Assembly: GCF_014651595.1 (NCBI RefSeq)
Contig: NZ_BMXE01000005.1
Coordinates: forward strand, 248,001 to 312,000
From: Pseudovibrio japonicus
GTDB lineage: Bacteria; Pseudomonadota; Alphaproteobacteria; Rhizobiales; Stappiaceae
Direction: 5' to 3'
Length of the DNA stretch: 64,000 nucleotides
Part shown: positions 1 to 8,748 of the stretch, piece after piece
How positions within the stretch are numbered: the stretch's first letter is position 1
Layout: each line of letters opens with the position of its first letter
The notes under the pieces: generated by a model
The model's input: only the letters and a program-made list of their open reading frames with translations
What the model was told of the DNA's origin: nothing
Databases searched by the model: none
Position numbers and translations under genes: made by a program

Positions 1-221
1 CATCAGGCTTCAATCGGCCTTGTGCAATTTCATAAAAAGTACAGTGTGCCATAATGTCAGGATAACCTAAGCTTGCGCGCTTCGCTATCGGGTTGGGTTA
101 GGCGCACGGTTCTCAGTCTTTTCAGATCTGTTGTGCTTTTGGTAAAAAATGTGAGAGCGTGATGGGAAGTGCTGGTAATTCGATCCGCTCTGGCCTATAT
201 CAGCCTTTGCGTTGCTGCGCG

Positions 222-375
222 GTTCGTCAGGAGACACATATCCCCGGGGCCTTACGCATTCCTTAGGGAGCTGTTCCTTCCCTCGCTCGTGGGCTTGGGG
301 ACACGGCGCCCACCTACATAGTAGGTTCTCCGGGATTGCACATTCTCCAACGGCTGTTGTGGCACGCCCTTTCTT
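222..375 (+). ncRNA. ssrS: 6S RNA (SsrS), alphaproteobacterial type
   Basis: 6S RNA binds sigma70-RNA polymerase holoenzyme and damps transcription in stationary phase. The stretch has hairpins typical of the alphaproteobacterial form as I remember it: AGGGAG...CTTCCCT near 266-282, GTGGGC...GCCCAC near 289-313 and CCTAC/GTAGG near 313-325, then a GTTGTGGCACGCCC tail at about 356-370 followed by a T-rich run that may end transcription. Location supports the call: in many proteobacteria this gene precedes the 5-formyltetrahydrofolate cyclo-ligase gene, which lies here at about 1.9 kb, separated by an apparent insertion. No protein reading frame in the stretch looks real. Ends are approximate. 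Confidence 0.72.
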
Positions 376-384
376 TTTTGTCAG

Positions 385-530
385 CGCCGGTTTCCCTTGG
401 GGCGCAGACAATACCCATTCTCGGACAATTTGGTTCAGCTGGTTTTCTGAGCGGACATGCCTAACCTTGACGATTGGTGGGGGTGCAATGAGCATTTTCA
501 TGCAATTGCTTATGGGCTTCTGAAGAGAAC
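385..530 (-). pseudogene. Decayed 3' end of a P-loop kinase gene
   Basis: Translated on the minus strand this stretch gives a peptide closely matching the C-terminus of the intact kinase at 1192-1800: HVRSENQLNQIV here against HIRSRNQLNQIV there, then a shared LS-x-PQG. The DNA match continues past the stop into a TGACA(G/A)AAA run. Here about two bases are missing before the TGA, so the stop is out of frame. No Walker motif or N-terminal part is present. It is a relic of a duplicated or displaced kinase gene between the 6S RNA and the lipoprotein gene. Confidence 0.6.
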
Positions 531-616
531 GCCTTTTGATCAAATTGTTTATTGAATTGTTGAGATATCAACGCCTAAAGAACCCGATCAAACAATAATA
601 ATCAGGCGTTTTACTC

Positions 617-1054
617 ATGAATACTCTTGGTATCATTAAAGTTTGTTGTCTTGGTGGCTTTCTAGCTGGCTGTATAGGCGTGGGAGGAAGCGAATTGGCA
701 CAAGCAGATGTTACAGGACAGTTGGAAAATGGGCGCGAGACCTTCACTGGCCAAGTGGTGGGTGGTGACTTGACCCTAAGGGGTAGCAGTGGCCGCACCT
801 GCCAAGGAAGTGTAGACAATCTTTACTACGCGATTCTTGTCAGCTGTAGTGATGGAACGTCTGGATCAATATCAATGCAATTTGTCACTGCACGCGATCA
901 GGGAGCGATTGCTACAGGCACCATTGGCGACCAAAATGTAAACCTGTCGGTTGGTCCTTTTTCCTGCCCTAATGCAGACGGCATCGTGACTGGCTGCACT
1001 TTGGCGGTCGCGGATCGCTATGGTAATCGCACGGTAAATATCATTGGTGGTTAA
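617..1054 (+). CDS. Small secreted lipoprotein, function unknown
   Basis: A 145-residue protein with a signal peptide ending in a lipobox (L-A-G-C, Cys19), so it is probably lipidated and envelope-anchored. The mature part is rich in Gly, Thr, Ser and Val, with short alternating segments that suggest a beta structure. Four further cysteines (in RTCQGS, VSCSDG, FSCPN and GCTLA) could form disulfides in the periplasm. I recognise no family. The gene lies between a kinase relic and the intact kinase, so it looks like an insertion into the conserved 6S RNA to cyclo-ligase interval. The start ATG follows the sequence TTTTACTC, without a clear ribosome binding site, so translation efficiency is uncertain. 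Confidence 0.6.
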   Translation: MNTLGIIKVCCLGGFLAGCIGVGGSELAQADVTGQLENGRETFTGQVVGGDLTLRGSSGRTCQGSVDNLYYAILVSCSDGTSGSISMQFVTARDQGAIATGTIGDQNVNLSVGPFSCPNADGIVTGCTLAVADRYGNRTVNIIGG

Positions 1055-1191
1055 AGCAGTGCTTATTCGCGCTAGATTCGAGCAAAGACCTCAAGGCATA
1101 AAAAGTGGCGCTCCGGCAATCGTGCGCGTCAGAAAATGACTTCCGAAACGAGACCGTTGATAACGGGTTGAATACTCGGCCTTTCTTTCTG

Positions 1192-1800
1192 TCAGCTTCG
1201 ATTTTGGCCTTGGGGCTCAGACAACGCCAATTCAAAGACTATTTGGTTCAGCTGGTTTCTTGATCGGATATGGTGGACACTTAGATTTTGCTGGCGGCTT
1301 AGTTGCAATGAGATACTGTTGATCATTGCTTTGCGCTTTTTGAGGGCGTGAAAGGCAAAGCGGTATTGCTGCCACGGCCAATCGATGTTGCCGGGTGGTA
1401 ATTCTGGCCGTGTTTTGCCCCTATGTCGCCAAGGCCGAGAGAACAGCTGCCACGCTCTGATCCATTCAGGTGGATCTAACCAGATGACGCAGTCTGCTCT
1501 GGGTAAAGCGTGATGGAGCAGGCTCGGGCCGCCTTCGAGAATCCATTGGTCCTTTGCAATTGTGCTGAGCAGTGCTTGTTCGATTTCTGGTTCTGAGCGC
1601 TGCACCCAGTTTTGGGTTAGCTTTATTGAATCGAACGAGATTACCGGCAGGTCCGGCCGCTGTGTTGCAAAGCGGTGGGCTAAATGGCTTTTGCCTGTAC
1701 CGTTTGCGCCAGTGATGATGACACGTTGCAAAGGCTCTCTCAATAAATGATATGTGCTTTGGGAAACTAGCCCTCCCGAACGAGTATTTCCAGCCTTCAT
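1192..1800 (-). CDS. P-loop AAA-type small kinase (adenylate kinase / FlaR-like)
   Basis: A 202-residue protein with a Walker A motif GANGTGKSHL at about residues 31-40, followed by short strands and an acidic/aromatic segment (VIWLDPPEWIRAW) typical of small adenylate-kinase-like NTPases sometimes annotated as DNA topology modulation or FlaR proteins. Residues 115-150 carry several Arg and Trp residues expected in a lid region (RPWRHRGKTRPE). The substrate cannot be read from sequence. The gene is convergent with the lipoprotein gene and divergent from the folate enzyme. A decayed copy of its last ~40 codons lies at 385-530. The first ATG is used; an internal GTG (in GLVSQS) is an alternative start. 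Confidence 0.65.
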   Translation of the reverse strand: MKAGNTRSGGLVSQSTYHLLREPLQRVIITGANGTGKSHLAHRFATQRPDLPVISFDSIKLTQNWVQRSEPEIEQALLSTIAKDQWILEGGPSLLHHALPRADCVIWLDPPEWIRAWQLFSRPWRHRGKTRPELPPGNIDWPWQQYRFAFHALKKRKAMINSISLQLSRQQNLSVHHIRSRNQLNQIVFELALSEPQGQNRS

Positions 1801-1908
1801 CTATAAGTGCCGAGAGTAAGTGGCGCTGAGGAGGCTTTCTTTCTCCCCTCCGCTTGTGGCAAGATACCTCCCGGAATCTTTGGAAATTCAAGTGGAAACG
1901 AGTGGGTT

Positions 1909-2502
1909 TTGTCAAAAGCAGAGAATGTTGCCGGATCGCTGGTTGAGGTCAAAAAGGCAGTTCGTAAGGCTGGGCTTTCGGCGCGAGGGACGCTTTCGCC
2001 TGTGGAGCGGATTGAACACTCGCTGGGTCTTGTTGAGTTTGTAGCTGAGCTTGAGGTGGAACCGGGGTCTGTGGTTGCAGGGTTCTGGCCTATCCGGGAT
2101 GAGATTGATCCGCGGCCTTTGATGGATGCGCTCGCGCAGGCCGGATGTTCTTTGTGTCTTCCGATTGTTCTTGGTGATGATCTTGAGTTTCGCCTTTTGC
2201 AAAAGGACGGTCCATTGGTGCCTGCCAGCTTTGGAAGTATGGCACCGGGGCCGGAGGCGGAGGTGGTGCATCCCAACTTTGTGCTGGTGCCGCTCTCGGC
2301 GTTTGACCGGCGTTGCAACCGGATCGGCTATGGCAAAGGTTTTTACGATCGTGCATTGAGTGAGCTGGAAAAACTTACCAATCTCACCGCGATTGGGGTT
2401 GCATTTGCTGTTCAAGAGGTAGAAGAGGTTCCGATGGAACCGCATGATCGTCGGCTGGATGGCATCCTGACAGATCGTGGGCTTCTAAGAACTGGTGATT
2501 AG
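1909..2502 (+). CDS. 5-formyltetrahydrofolate cyclo-ligase
   Basis: Converts 5-formyl-THF to 5,10-methenyl-THF with ATP in one-carbon metabolism. The family signature GYGKGFYDR is present (NRIGYGKGFYDR), with the preceding VPLSAFDRRCNR and the C-terminal MEPHDRRLDGILTD block. The frame is open from a GTG at 1807, but the N-terminal 34 residues encoded there do not resemble the family; the TTG at 1909 gives about 197 residues, the usual size, with a weak purine-rich GGAAACGAG upstream. The start is therefore uncertain. The gene sits downstream of the 6S RNA as in many proteobacteria (ygfA locus) and upstream of ymdB, 315 bp away. Confidence 0.85.
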   Translation: MSKAENVAGSLVEVKKAVRKAGLSARGTLSPVERIEHSLGLVEFVAELEVEPGSVVAGFWPIRDEIDPRPLMDALAQAGCSLCLPIVLGDDLEFRLLQKDGPLVPASFGSMAPGPEAEVVHPNFVLVPLSAFDRRCNRIGYGKGFYDRALSELEKLTNLTAIGVAFAVQEVEEVPMEPHDRRLDGILTDRGLLRTGD

Positions 2503-2817
2503 AGCGACTTGCAGGGGTTTGAGCATCAGCGTTTCTTTTAAGAAACCAGCGCGATGTCTGAGCCTCTTGTTTTATGGTCATCCTTATCCGCAGGACCGTT
2601 GGGCACTTGCGGGGGATTGGCTTTAAAGCTGGCGGGGCTGCTTTGGTCCAATAGATGTGCGCGTATTCTTTCATCATTGAGCTTTGGGTCTGGAGTACGC
2701 GGCGGAGCATGTCTGCGTTTTTGTGAAATGACGCGTCATGCTCCTCGTTTTGTTTTATGCGTATCCTGATAGAAAGCCGAGCGGGCGTTTCGGGGGTACG
2801 CTTGAAAGGGTTTATAG
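2503..2817. other. Gene-free interval between cyclo-ligase and ymdB
   Basis: No convincing gene. A GTTTCTT/AAGAAAC inverted repeat at about 2529-2544 could fold but has no T tract suited to a terminator. The remaining sequence presumably carries the ymdB promoter; a purine-rich run just before the ATG at 2818 is not a strong ribosome binding site. Confidence 0.4.
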
Positions 2818-3654
2818 ATGCAGCTGCTGTTTCTTGGTGATCTGGTTGGGCGCGCTGGCCGCAATGCCGTGACTGACGAACTGCCTCAACTGATTGAAGA
2901 CAACCAGTTGGACTTCGTTGTTGTGAATGGCGAAAACTCCGCAGCAGGCTTTGGTATTACCGAAGAAATTCTCGAAAACGTGTTGGATGCGGGTGCAGAT
3001 GTTGTCACCACGGGTAACCACATCTGGGATCAGCGCGATACGCTTGTTTACATTGAGCGGCAGGAGCGGTTGCTTCGCCCGGCAAACTATCCGTCCGGCA
3101 CTCCGGGCAAGGGCGCAAACCTGTACCGTGCCCGTAATGGTGCTGATGTGCTGGTCGTAAATGTGATGGGCCGTGTTTACATGGATGCGCTGGATTGTCC
3201 GTTCACGGCTATTGACAAAATTCTGGCTGACTGCCCGCTGGGCGCTATGGCTGATGCGGTCATTATTGATATGCATGCTGAGGCGACCAGTGAGAAGCAG
3301 GCGATGGGGCATTTCTGCGATGGTCGTGCAACGCTGGTTGTTGGCACGCACACGCACGTTCCAACTGCTGATCATCAGGTTCTGGTGGGTGGCACGGCGT
3401 ATATGTCCGATGCGGGTATGTGCGGCGACTACGATTCTGTTTTGGGTATGGATAAGGAAGAGCCAGTCAACCGGTTCCTGCGCAAAATGAATGGTGCCCG
3501 TTTTACGCCTGCGCTGGGTGAGGCCACGATCTGCGGTGTTGCGGTTGAAACGGATGATCGTACTGGTCTGGCCAAACATGTGTCACCAGTGCGTATCGGC
3601 GGGCGTTTGTCGCAGATTATTCCGCCATTCTGGCCAAGTGCAGCTAACGGCTAA
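2818..3654 (+). CDS. ymdB: YmdB-family metallophosphoesterase
   Basis: A 278-residue dinuclear metal phosphoesterase of the YmdB family (TIGR00282), reported in Bacillus to hydrolyse 2',3'-cyclic nucleotides and cAMP. Metal-ligand motifs are visible: GDLVGRAGR near the N-terminus (Asp8), VVNGENSAAGFG (Asn/Glu), TTGNHIWDQRD (Asn-His), DMHAEATSEK and VGTHTHVPTAD with two histidines. The C-terminal GMCGDYDSVLGM block is also characteristic. Length matches the family. In many alphaproteobacteria this gene lies directly after the 5-formyl-THF cyclo-ligase and before yebC, as here. Confidence 0.9.
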   Translation: MQLLFLGDLVGRAGRNAVTDELPQLIEDNQLDFVVVNGENSAAGFGITEEILENVLDAGADVVTTGNHIWDQRDTLVYIERQERLLRPANYPSGTPGKGANLYRARNGADVLVVNVMGRVYMDALDCPFTAIDKILADCPLGAMADAVIIDMHAEATSEKQAMGHFCDGRATLVVGTHTHVPTADHQVLVGGTAYMSDAGMCGDYDSVLGMDKEEPVNRFLRKMNGARFTPALGEATICGVAVETDDRTGLAKHVSPVRIGGRLSQIIPPFWPSAANG

Positions 3655-3887
3655 CTCAGATAATATGTGCTGCTTGCATGGCGAATGGTGAGGAAGAGTG
3701 AGGCCGCGTTGTATCTGGCGGTTTCTTGCTCTGGATTTTGTCGTGTAAGCGTCTTATAAGCATTCAACAAATTGGCTCGACGTTATGCGACATTCCTGTC
3801 GGGGAGAGCGCTGTCCAAGCTATCAGCGGCTTGGTGAGCGCTCCTTTGGGCCCTACGTTTTATTCTAAACACAAGCCGGGAAGACCA

Positions 3888-4631
3888 ATGGCCGGACATT
3901 CAAAATTCAAAAACATCATGCACCGCAAGGGACGTCAGGATGCTGTACGTTCCAAGCTGTTCTCTCGTCTTTCTAAAGAGATCACCGTTGCTGCGAAAAT
4001 GGGTGATCCTGACCCGGACAAAAACCCGCGCCTGCGCCTCGCTGTACAGAACGCGAAGGGTCAGTCCATGCCAAAGGACAACATTGCCCGCGCGATTGCA
4101 AAGTCTCAGGGTGGTGATGGTGCTGATTACTCCGAGATCCGCTATGAGGGTTATGGCCCAGGCGGCACCGCGATTATTGTTGAAGTGCTGACTGACAACA
4201 AAAACCGCTCTGCTGCGAATGTGCGCTCCTACTTCACCAAGTACGGTGGGTCCATGGGTGAAACGGGTTCCGTTTCCTTCATGTTCGACCGTGTTGGCGA
4301 GCTTGTTTACAAGCCTGAAGCTGGTGATGCGGACGCTGTTATGGAAGCAGGCATTGAAGCTGGTGCTGATGATGTTGAGAGCGACGAAGATGGTCACACC
4401 ATCATCTGTGCTTTCGAAGATCTTTCCGAAGTCTCCAAGGGACTGGAGGAGGCGCTGGGCGAAGCTGAGTCTGTGAAGACCATCTGGAAGCCGCAGAACC
4501 TTGTGGAAGTGAACGAAGAGAAAGCTGGCACCATCATGAAACTGATGGATGCGCTGGAAGATGATGATGACGTGCAGAACGTCTACTCCAACTTCGATAT
4601 CTCTGAGGAAATCATGGCCAAGCTCGGCTAA
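3888..4631 (+). CDS. yebC: YebC/PmpR family protein
   Basis: A 247-residue member of the YebC family, described both as DNA-binding regulators and, more recently, as ribosome-associated factors helping translation of proline-rich stretches. The start [18 protein letters not shown] is diagnostic, so ATG 3888 is chosen although the frame is open further upstream. Conserved [30 protein letters not shown] and [18 protein letters not shown] blocks follow, and the acidic C-terminal domain ends [12 protein letters not shown]. It is followed by a strong terminator, so it is not co-transcribed with the next gene. In many alphaproteobacteria yebC directly precedes ruvC; here two genes separate them. 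Confidence 0.93.
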   Translation: MAGHSKFKNIMHRKGRQDAVRSKLFSRLSKEITVAAKMGDPDPDKNPRLRLAVQNAKGQSMPKDNIARAIAKSQGGDGADYSEIRYEGYGPGGTAIIVEVLTDNKNRSAANVRSYFTKYGGSMGETGSVSFMFDRVGELVYKPEAGDADAVMEAGIEAGADDVESDEDGHTIICAFEDLSEVSKGLEEALGEAESVKTIWKPQNLVEVNEEKAGTIMKLMDALEDDDDVQNVYSNFDISEEIMAKLG

Positions 4632-4654
4632 GCTAACTTCTTGATCAAGTTTTA

Positions 4655-4688
4655 AAGGCGGTGCGTTTTGCGTGCCGCCTTTTTTTTG
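4655..4688 (+). terminator. Rho-independent terminator after yebC
   Basis: AGGCGGTGCG-TTTTG-CGTGCCGCCT followed by eight T residues; the stem is nearly perfect and GC-rich. Confidence 0.85.
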
Positions 4689-4789
4689 CCCACCTGCTTG
4701 TGGAGGGTCGCCCCTGATTTCAATGGAATTGGCTTCATGAGTGCACTGTGAAACGCTTTTGTGGTCAGGATTTTGGTTGAGGCAGGCTG

Positions 4790-5374
4790 GTGAGTGACGA
4801 AAGCGATAAGGTTCGTGTGATCGAACATGCAATTGACTCGGCATGGCGACTGCATCTGCTTGCGATTGCCTATGCGGCTCTGCTGGTGATTGGAGCAGTG
4901 CTGGAGACACCTTCCGGTGTGTGGGAGGAGAGGGCGCCTCTGGTTGTGCGGGCCTATGGGTTCTGCGTTATGAGTGCGCCCTATGTGCTTGCCGTTGCCG
5001 GTTTGCTGACCGCGCTGTACCTGCGGCAGGCGGTGAACATTGCGCGAACCATGAAGGATCGCTGTTTGCTTGCGACCACGGCGATCCTGACGATGCCGAT
5101 CAACGGGTTTCATAAGGGAGACTGGTGGGTGTCGCTGTGTTCGGTCACGGTGACGGTTTTCCCGCCACTGCTCTACATCGGGCTTGTCTCACTGGGACAG
5201 CCCCTCTCCATCCTAGGATTGGGGCTTTGTATTGGTGCCTACCTATTTTGCCTTTATCAACGGCAGATGCTGCTTATCGCTCAAAACAGCAACTTTCTTC
5301 AGGAGCGGATCTCCGAGCTTGTCAGTATGGCACAGATCGTGACAGGCAAGAGCAAGAACAACGATGTTCCATAG
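4790..5374 (+). CDS. Multi-pass inner-membrane protein, unknown function
   Basis: A 194-residue protein with about five predicted membrane segments at residues ~20-38 (HLLAIAYAALLVIGAVL), ~58-76, ~93-102, ~112-130 and ~132-150, then a short cytoplasmic tail ending MAQIVTGKSKNNDVP. The GTG at 4790 is chosen because GAGGCAG precedes it by a suitable distance and the protein begins with a short charged stretch before the first membrane segment. No family recognised. It interrupts the usual yebC-ruvC order and ends 12 bp from the convergent Lrp-type regulator, so the two share a terminator-free tail-to-tail junction. Confidence 0.65.
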   Translation: MSDESDKVRVIEHAIDSAWRLHLLAIAYAALLVIGAVLETPSGVWEERAPLVVRAYGFCVMSAPYVLAVAGLLTALYLRQAVNIARTMKDRCLLATTAILTMPINGFHKGDWWVSLCSVTVTVFPPLLYIGLVSLGQPLSILGLGLCIGAYLFCLYQRQMLLIAQNSNFLQERISELVSMAQIVTGKSKNNDVP

Positions 5375-5386
5375 GGCCGTTGTGGT

Positions 5387-5884
5387 CTAATCGCTTTCGA
5401 CGATGGCCTCCAGATGCTGCAGTGGGAGCGGGCCGTTTGCCTTGAGCGTGCGGATCGCGAAGTTGGAGCGCACGTCTTCAACGCCATCGAGTGTCATCAG
5501 GAAGTCAGAGAGGAAGACGTCATAGGCTTCCAGTGTTGGAACAACGATTTCAGCAAGAATATCGGACTGACCGGAGACAAGGTGGCAGGAGACGACCTCT
5601 GGCTGGGAGGTGACGCGATCGATGATGGACATGATCTGCGCTCTGCTTTGCTTGCCCACGCGCATCTCAACAAAAACTGTCATGCCAAGGCCAACTGTTT
5701 TGCGGTTGACGGAGGCCTGATAGCCGTTGATCACGCCGCTGTCTTCAAGGTTTTTGACGCGGCGCAGGCATGGGGAGGGAGACAAGGCAACCTTGCCTGC
5801 CAGCTCTACATTGGTCAGGCGTCCGTCTTCCTGAAGGCTTTTCAGGATCTCTAGGTCAATCTTGTCGAGCGATGATTTTGGCAT
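5387..5884 (-). CDS. Lrp/AsnC-family transcriptional regulator
   Basis: A 165-residue regulator. The N-terminal winged helix-turn-helix reads LDKIDLEILKSLQEDGRLTN followed by VELAGKVALSPSPCLRRVKNL. The C-terminal RAM (AsnC_trans_reg) domain carries the effector-binding GQSDILAEIVV segment. Such proteins form octamers and sense amino acids. The ATG at 5884 puts the first helix a few residues in, as usual; a start 11 codons upstream (5917) is also open and neither has a good ribosome binding site. Nothing nearby indicates the ligand. An unusually long 5' region of over 600 bp lies upstream and may contain its autoregulatory sites. Confidence 0.88.
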   Translation of the reverse strand: MPKSSLDKIDLEILKSLQEDGRLTNVELAGKVALSPSPCLRRVKNLEDSGVINGYQASVNRKTVGLGMTVFVEMRVGKQSRAQIMSIIDRVTSQPEVVSCHLVSGQSDILAEIVVPTLEAYDVFLSDFLMTLDGVEDVRSNFAIRTLKANGPLPLQHLEAIVESD

Positions 5885-5917
5885 AAAAATATGATTTTCG
5901 TCTGTTTCGAGGGGCAT

Positions 5918-6560
5918 TATTGCGGAAGCTACGGCGTTTATACCAGTTCCGCAAGCTGTGTTAACTGTTCAGAGCGTCTTTCGATCTTCGTTCATGTGGG
6001 CTGTTTCTGGCTCATCTAAAAATTCCATTCAAAACTGACAGGTTCGTCACAACAGTTTCGGGTATGTACCGTGGTTGCGCGCACCTTCAAGAAGGTCGGG
6101 TTAAAACGATCTGATTGGAAGGATTATAAATTACGAAGGTGCCATCCTCCAATCGGGACGATCGGCTGAATTGTCGAGAATTTCTCAATGACTTTGCTTA
6201 GGGAAGCTTCTTTTCCTGCTCAACTATGAAGAATTACTAGGGTTAGTCAGGGCTGTTGGGGATGAACTGGTGGGACGTTTGGCTATGGTGTGTGTTCAGG
6301 GGATGATCTGTACAGCGAGGCGATTGGCCCGTTTCTGGTGCGGGTCTGACAAGACTGTGCCTCAAACCAGTGAGACGAATGGTTTTGGTGTCCGGACACA
6401 ACCCAAACGTGGGGAGTGTTGCTGAGACTTCAATCATACCGAGATCTTGCCAGTAGCTTTTGCAGGAACGCGTGGATTACTCCTGAATTTGTGCGCATTA
6501 GGCGATTGGTCGAGGTTACCGGCTAGCGTCTGCGGAGATTTTTCGTTACCGGTTTGTTCT
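5918..6560. other. 643-bp gene-free interval with hairpins
   Basis: Divergent promoter region between the Lrp regulator and ruvC. No credible protein gene; the open frame leading into ruvC from 6447 lacks ruvC homology and a ribosome binding site. Two foldable elements are visible: ACCTTC-AA-GAAGGT at about 6083-6096, and GATTGGAAGGA / TCCTCCAATC at 6113-6154 with a ~21-nt loop. Neither is followed by a T tract. Confidence 0.4.
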
Positions 6561-7082
6561 ATGGATCATTCAATTCGAATCATGGGTGTGGACCCAGGTC
6601 TGCGCAACACCGGTTGGGGCATTCTTGATGCCAAAGGCAATCGCGTCAGCTTTGTTGCAAGTGGCACCATCCGCTCCAACAGCAAGTCCTCCCTCGCAGA
6701 ACGTCTCAAGCAGTTGTACAGTGGCTTGCAGGAGGTGATTGAACGTCATGATCCGGCAGAGGCTGCCGTAGAGAATACGTTTGTGAACAAGGATGCAGGT
6801 GCAACGCTTAAACTGGGACAGGCGAGGGGGATCGCTCTGCTTGTGCCATCCCTGCATAATCTCGTGGTTTCAGAATACGCTCCCAATCTGGTGAAGAAGA
6901 CTGTGGTGGGCACGGGGCATGCTGATAAAGAACAGATCCGTATGATGGTGAAAGTGTTGATGCCGAAAGCGACGTTTAATTCGGACGATGCGGCGGATGC
7001 GCTGGCGATTGCAATCTGCCATAGTCACCACAGAGGTAGTATAACGGGCCGTCTGGCCGCAGCGGAGGCGCTTTTGAAATGA
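6561..7082 (+). CDS. ruvC: Holliday junction endonuclease RuvC
   Basis: A 173-residue resolvase that cleaves Holliday junctions after RuvAB branch migration. Acidic active-site residues are in [14 protein letters not shown] (Asp), [15 protein letters not shown] (Glu) and [15 protein letters not shown] (Asp pair). The conserved [14 protein letters not shown] block is also present. The ATG at 6561 is chosen because homology begins at once ([13 protein letters not shown]), although the frame continues upstream. The stop overlaps the ruvA start by four bases (ATGA), implying translational coupling in a ruvC-ruvA-ruvB operon. Confidence 0.95.
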   Translation: MDHSIRIMGVDPGLRNTGWGILDAKGNRVSFVASGTIRSNSKSSLAERLKQLYSGLQEVIERHDPAEAAVENTFVNKDAGATLKLGQARGIALLVPSLHNLVVSEYAPNLVKKTVVGTGHADKEQIRMMVKVLMPKATFNSDDAADALAIAICHSHHRGSITGRLAAAEALLK

Positions 7083-7693
7083 TCGGAAAACTCAAGGGTG
7101 TCGTTGACAGTTACGGCGATGATTTTGTGCTGCTGGACGTGCATGGTGTTTGCTATCAGGTGCATTGCCCGTCGCGCGTGCTGCAGCAGTTGCCGCGTGT
7201 GGGCGAAGCTGCCGTGTTGGCTATTGAGACCATGGTGCGTGAAGACATGATCAAGCTCTTCGGTTTCTCCGAGGACAGTGAGCGTGAGTGGTTCCGTATC
7301 TTGATGACAGTTCAGGGTGTTGGTGCAAAGGTTGCGCTGGGCATTCTGGGCATCATGAAGGCGTCTGAAGTGGCGAATGCGATTGCGCTGGGCGATAAGA
7401 CCGCGATCACGCGGGCGCCGGGTGTTGGCAAGCGTGTGGCAGAACGCATCGTGACGGAGCTGAAAGATAAGGCACCGGCCTTTGCCTCCGTTGAAGATGA
7501 CACCATTGCTGTTTCCCAAAGCGTTGCGGAAAATGTGGCGTCCCGTCCGGTGGCAGATGCAGTGTCTGCCCTTTCTAATTTGGGCTACCAGCCCGCTCAG
7601 GCTTCTGCTGCTGTAGCAGCTGCTGTGAAAACAGCGGGTGAAGATGCGAGCGCTGAAATACTTATTCGCCTCGGCCTTAAGGAACTTGCATAA
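7079..7693 (+). CDS. ruvA: Holliday junction branch-migration protein RuvA
   Basis: A 204-residue tetrameric junction-binding subunit. It opens [20 protein letters not shown] (OB-fold domain I), has helix-hairpin-helix segments with [15 protein letters not shown] and [16 protein letters not shown] (domain II), a flexible acidic linker at ~140-160, and a small C-terminal three-helix domain ([14 protein letters not shown]...[12 protein letters not shown]) that contacts RuvB. Starts on the ruvC stop (ATGA) and ends TAATG, sharing one base with the ruvB start. Confidence 0.95.
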   Translation: MIGKLKGVVDSYGDDFVLLDVHGVCYQVHCPSRVLQQLPRVGEAAVLAIETMVREDMIKLFGFSEDSEREWFRILMTVQGVGAKVALGILGIMKASEVANAIALGDKTAITRAPGVGKRVAERIVTELKDKAPAFASVEDDTIAVSQSVAENVASRPVADAVSALSNLGYQPAQASAAVAAAVKTAGEDASAEILIRLGLKELA

Positions 7694-8739
7694 TGAATGA
7701 GGGTGAGGATCGCCTTGTTACTCCGGAAATTCGGGGCGACGAAATCGACAGTGGTATACGTCCGCAATCGCTGGATGAATTTACCGGACAGGCGCAGGCG
7801 CGTGAGAACCTGAAGATTTTCATCGGCGCGGCCAAGGCACGGAACGAAGCGCTGGACCATGTGTTGTTCGTGGGGCCTCCGGGTCTTGGTAAGACGACGC
7901 TGGCGCAGATCATGGCGCGTGAGCTTGGTGTGAACTTTCGCGCGACCTCCGGTCCTGTGATTGCAAAGGCTGGTGACCTTGCTGCTTTGCTGACCAATCT
8001 GGAAGACCGGGACGTTCTGTTTATTGACGAAATCCACCGTCTCAACCCTGCGGTTGAAGAGGTGCTGTATCCGGCCATGGAAGATTATCAGCTCGACCTG
8101 ATCATCGGTGAGGGGCCTGCTGCGCGGTCGGTGAAGATCGATCTGGCTAAGTTTACGCTGGTTGCTGCGACCACTCGTATCGGCTTGTTGACCACGCCAT
8201 TGCGCGACCGCTTCGGTATTCCGGTTCGTCTGGAGTTTTATACGCCGCAGGAGCTTGAGCTGATTGTAAAGCGTGGCGCGCGTCTGCTTGGAATCGGCAT
8301 GAGCGATGATGGTGCGACAGAGATTGCCAAGCGCTCGCGTGGTACGCCGCGTATTGCTGGCCGGTTGCTGCGCCGCGTGCGTGACTTTGCGATTGTGGCG
8401 GGTGATGCTGACATTGATTCAGGTCTTGCAGACCGGGCTTTGGGGCAGCTGGAGGTGGACAGTGCTGGCTTTGACAGTCTGGATCGCCGCTATCTGAAGC
8501 AGATTGCCATGAATTTTGGTGGTGGTCCAGTTGGCATTGAGACGATTGCCGCTGCGCTTTCTGAACCACGAGATGCGATTGAAGAGATTGTTGAGCCCTA
8601 TCTGATCCAGAATGGGTATTTGCAACGCACGCCACGCGGGCGAATTTTGACGCCAATCGCCTTCAAGCATCTTGGTTTGGCGGTGCCGGATAATCCAAAT
8701 GCGCCGCAAATGGCCCTCTTTGAACATGATGAAGACTAA
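7693..8739 (+). CDS. ruvB: Holliday junction helicase RuvB
   Basis: A 348-residue AAA+ hexameric motor that drives branch migration with RuvA. Seen: N-terminal [12 protein letters not shown], Walker [13 protein letters not shown], Walker [15 protein letters not shown], sensor 1 [19 protein letters not shown] with the arginine finger, sensor 2 [19 protein letters not shown], and the C-terminal winged helix with [12 protein letters not shown]. Full length for the family. The start codon overlaps the ruvA stop by one base. Confidence 0.96.
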   Translation: MNEGEDRLVTPEIRGDEIDSGIRPQSLDEFTGQAQARENLKIFIGAAKARNEALDHVLFVGPPGLGKTTLAQIMARELGVNFRATSGPVIAKAGDLAALLTNLEDRDVLFIDEIHRLNPAVEEVLYPAMEDYQLDLIIGEGPAARSVKIDLAKFTLVAATTRIGLLTTPLRDRFGIPVRLEFYTPQELELIVKRGARLLGIGMSDDGATEIAKRSRGTPRIAGRLLRRVRDFAIVAGDADIDSGLADRALGQLEVDSAGFDSLDRRYLKQIAMNFGGGPVGIETIAAALSEPRDAIEEIVEPYLIQNGYLQRTPRGRILTPIAFKHLGLAVPDNPNAPQMALFEHDED

Positions 8740-8748
8740 TCGACAGCC

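Noticed and set aside
212-523. Open frame of 103 codons over the 6S RNA region
   Set aside because: The bases match the 6S RNA fold, composition is not protein-like, and it starts with TTG without a ribosome binding site.
2554-2769. 71-codon open frame between the cyclo-ligase and ymdB
   Set aside because: Low-complexity hydrophobic composition, no ribosome binding site, no family resemblance.
5414-5854. 146-codon open frame opposite the Lrp regulator
   Set aside because: It is the antisense of a clear helix-turn-helix regulator; the opposite frame gives no motif.
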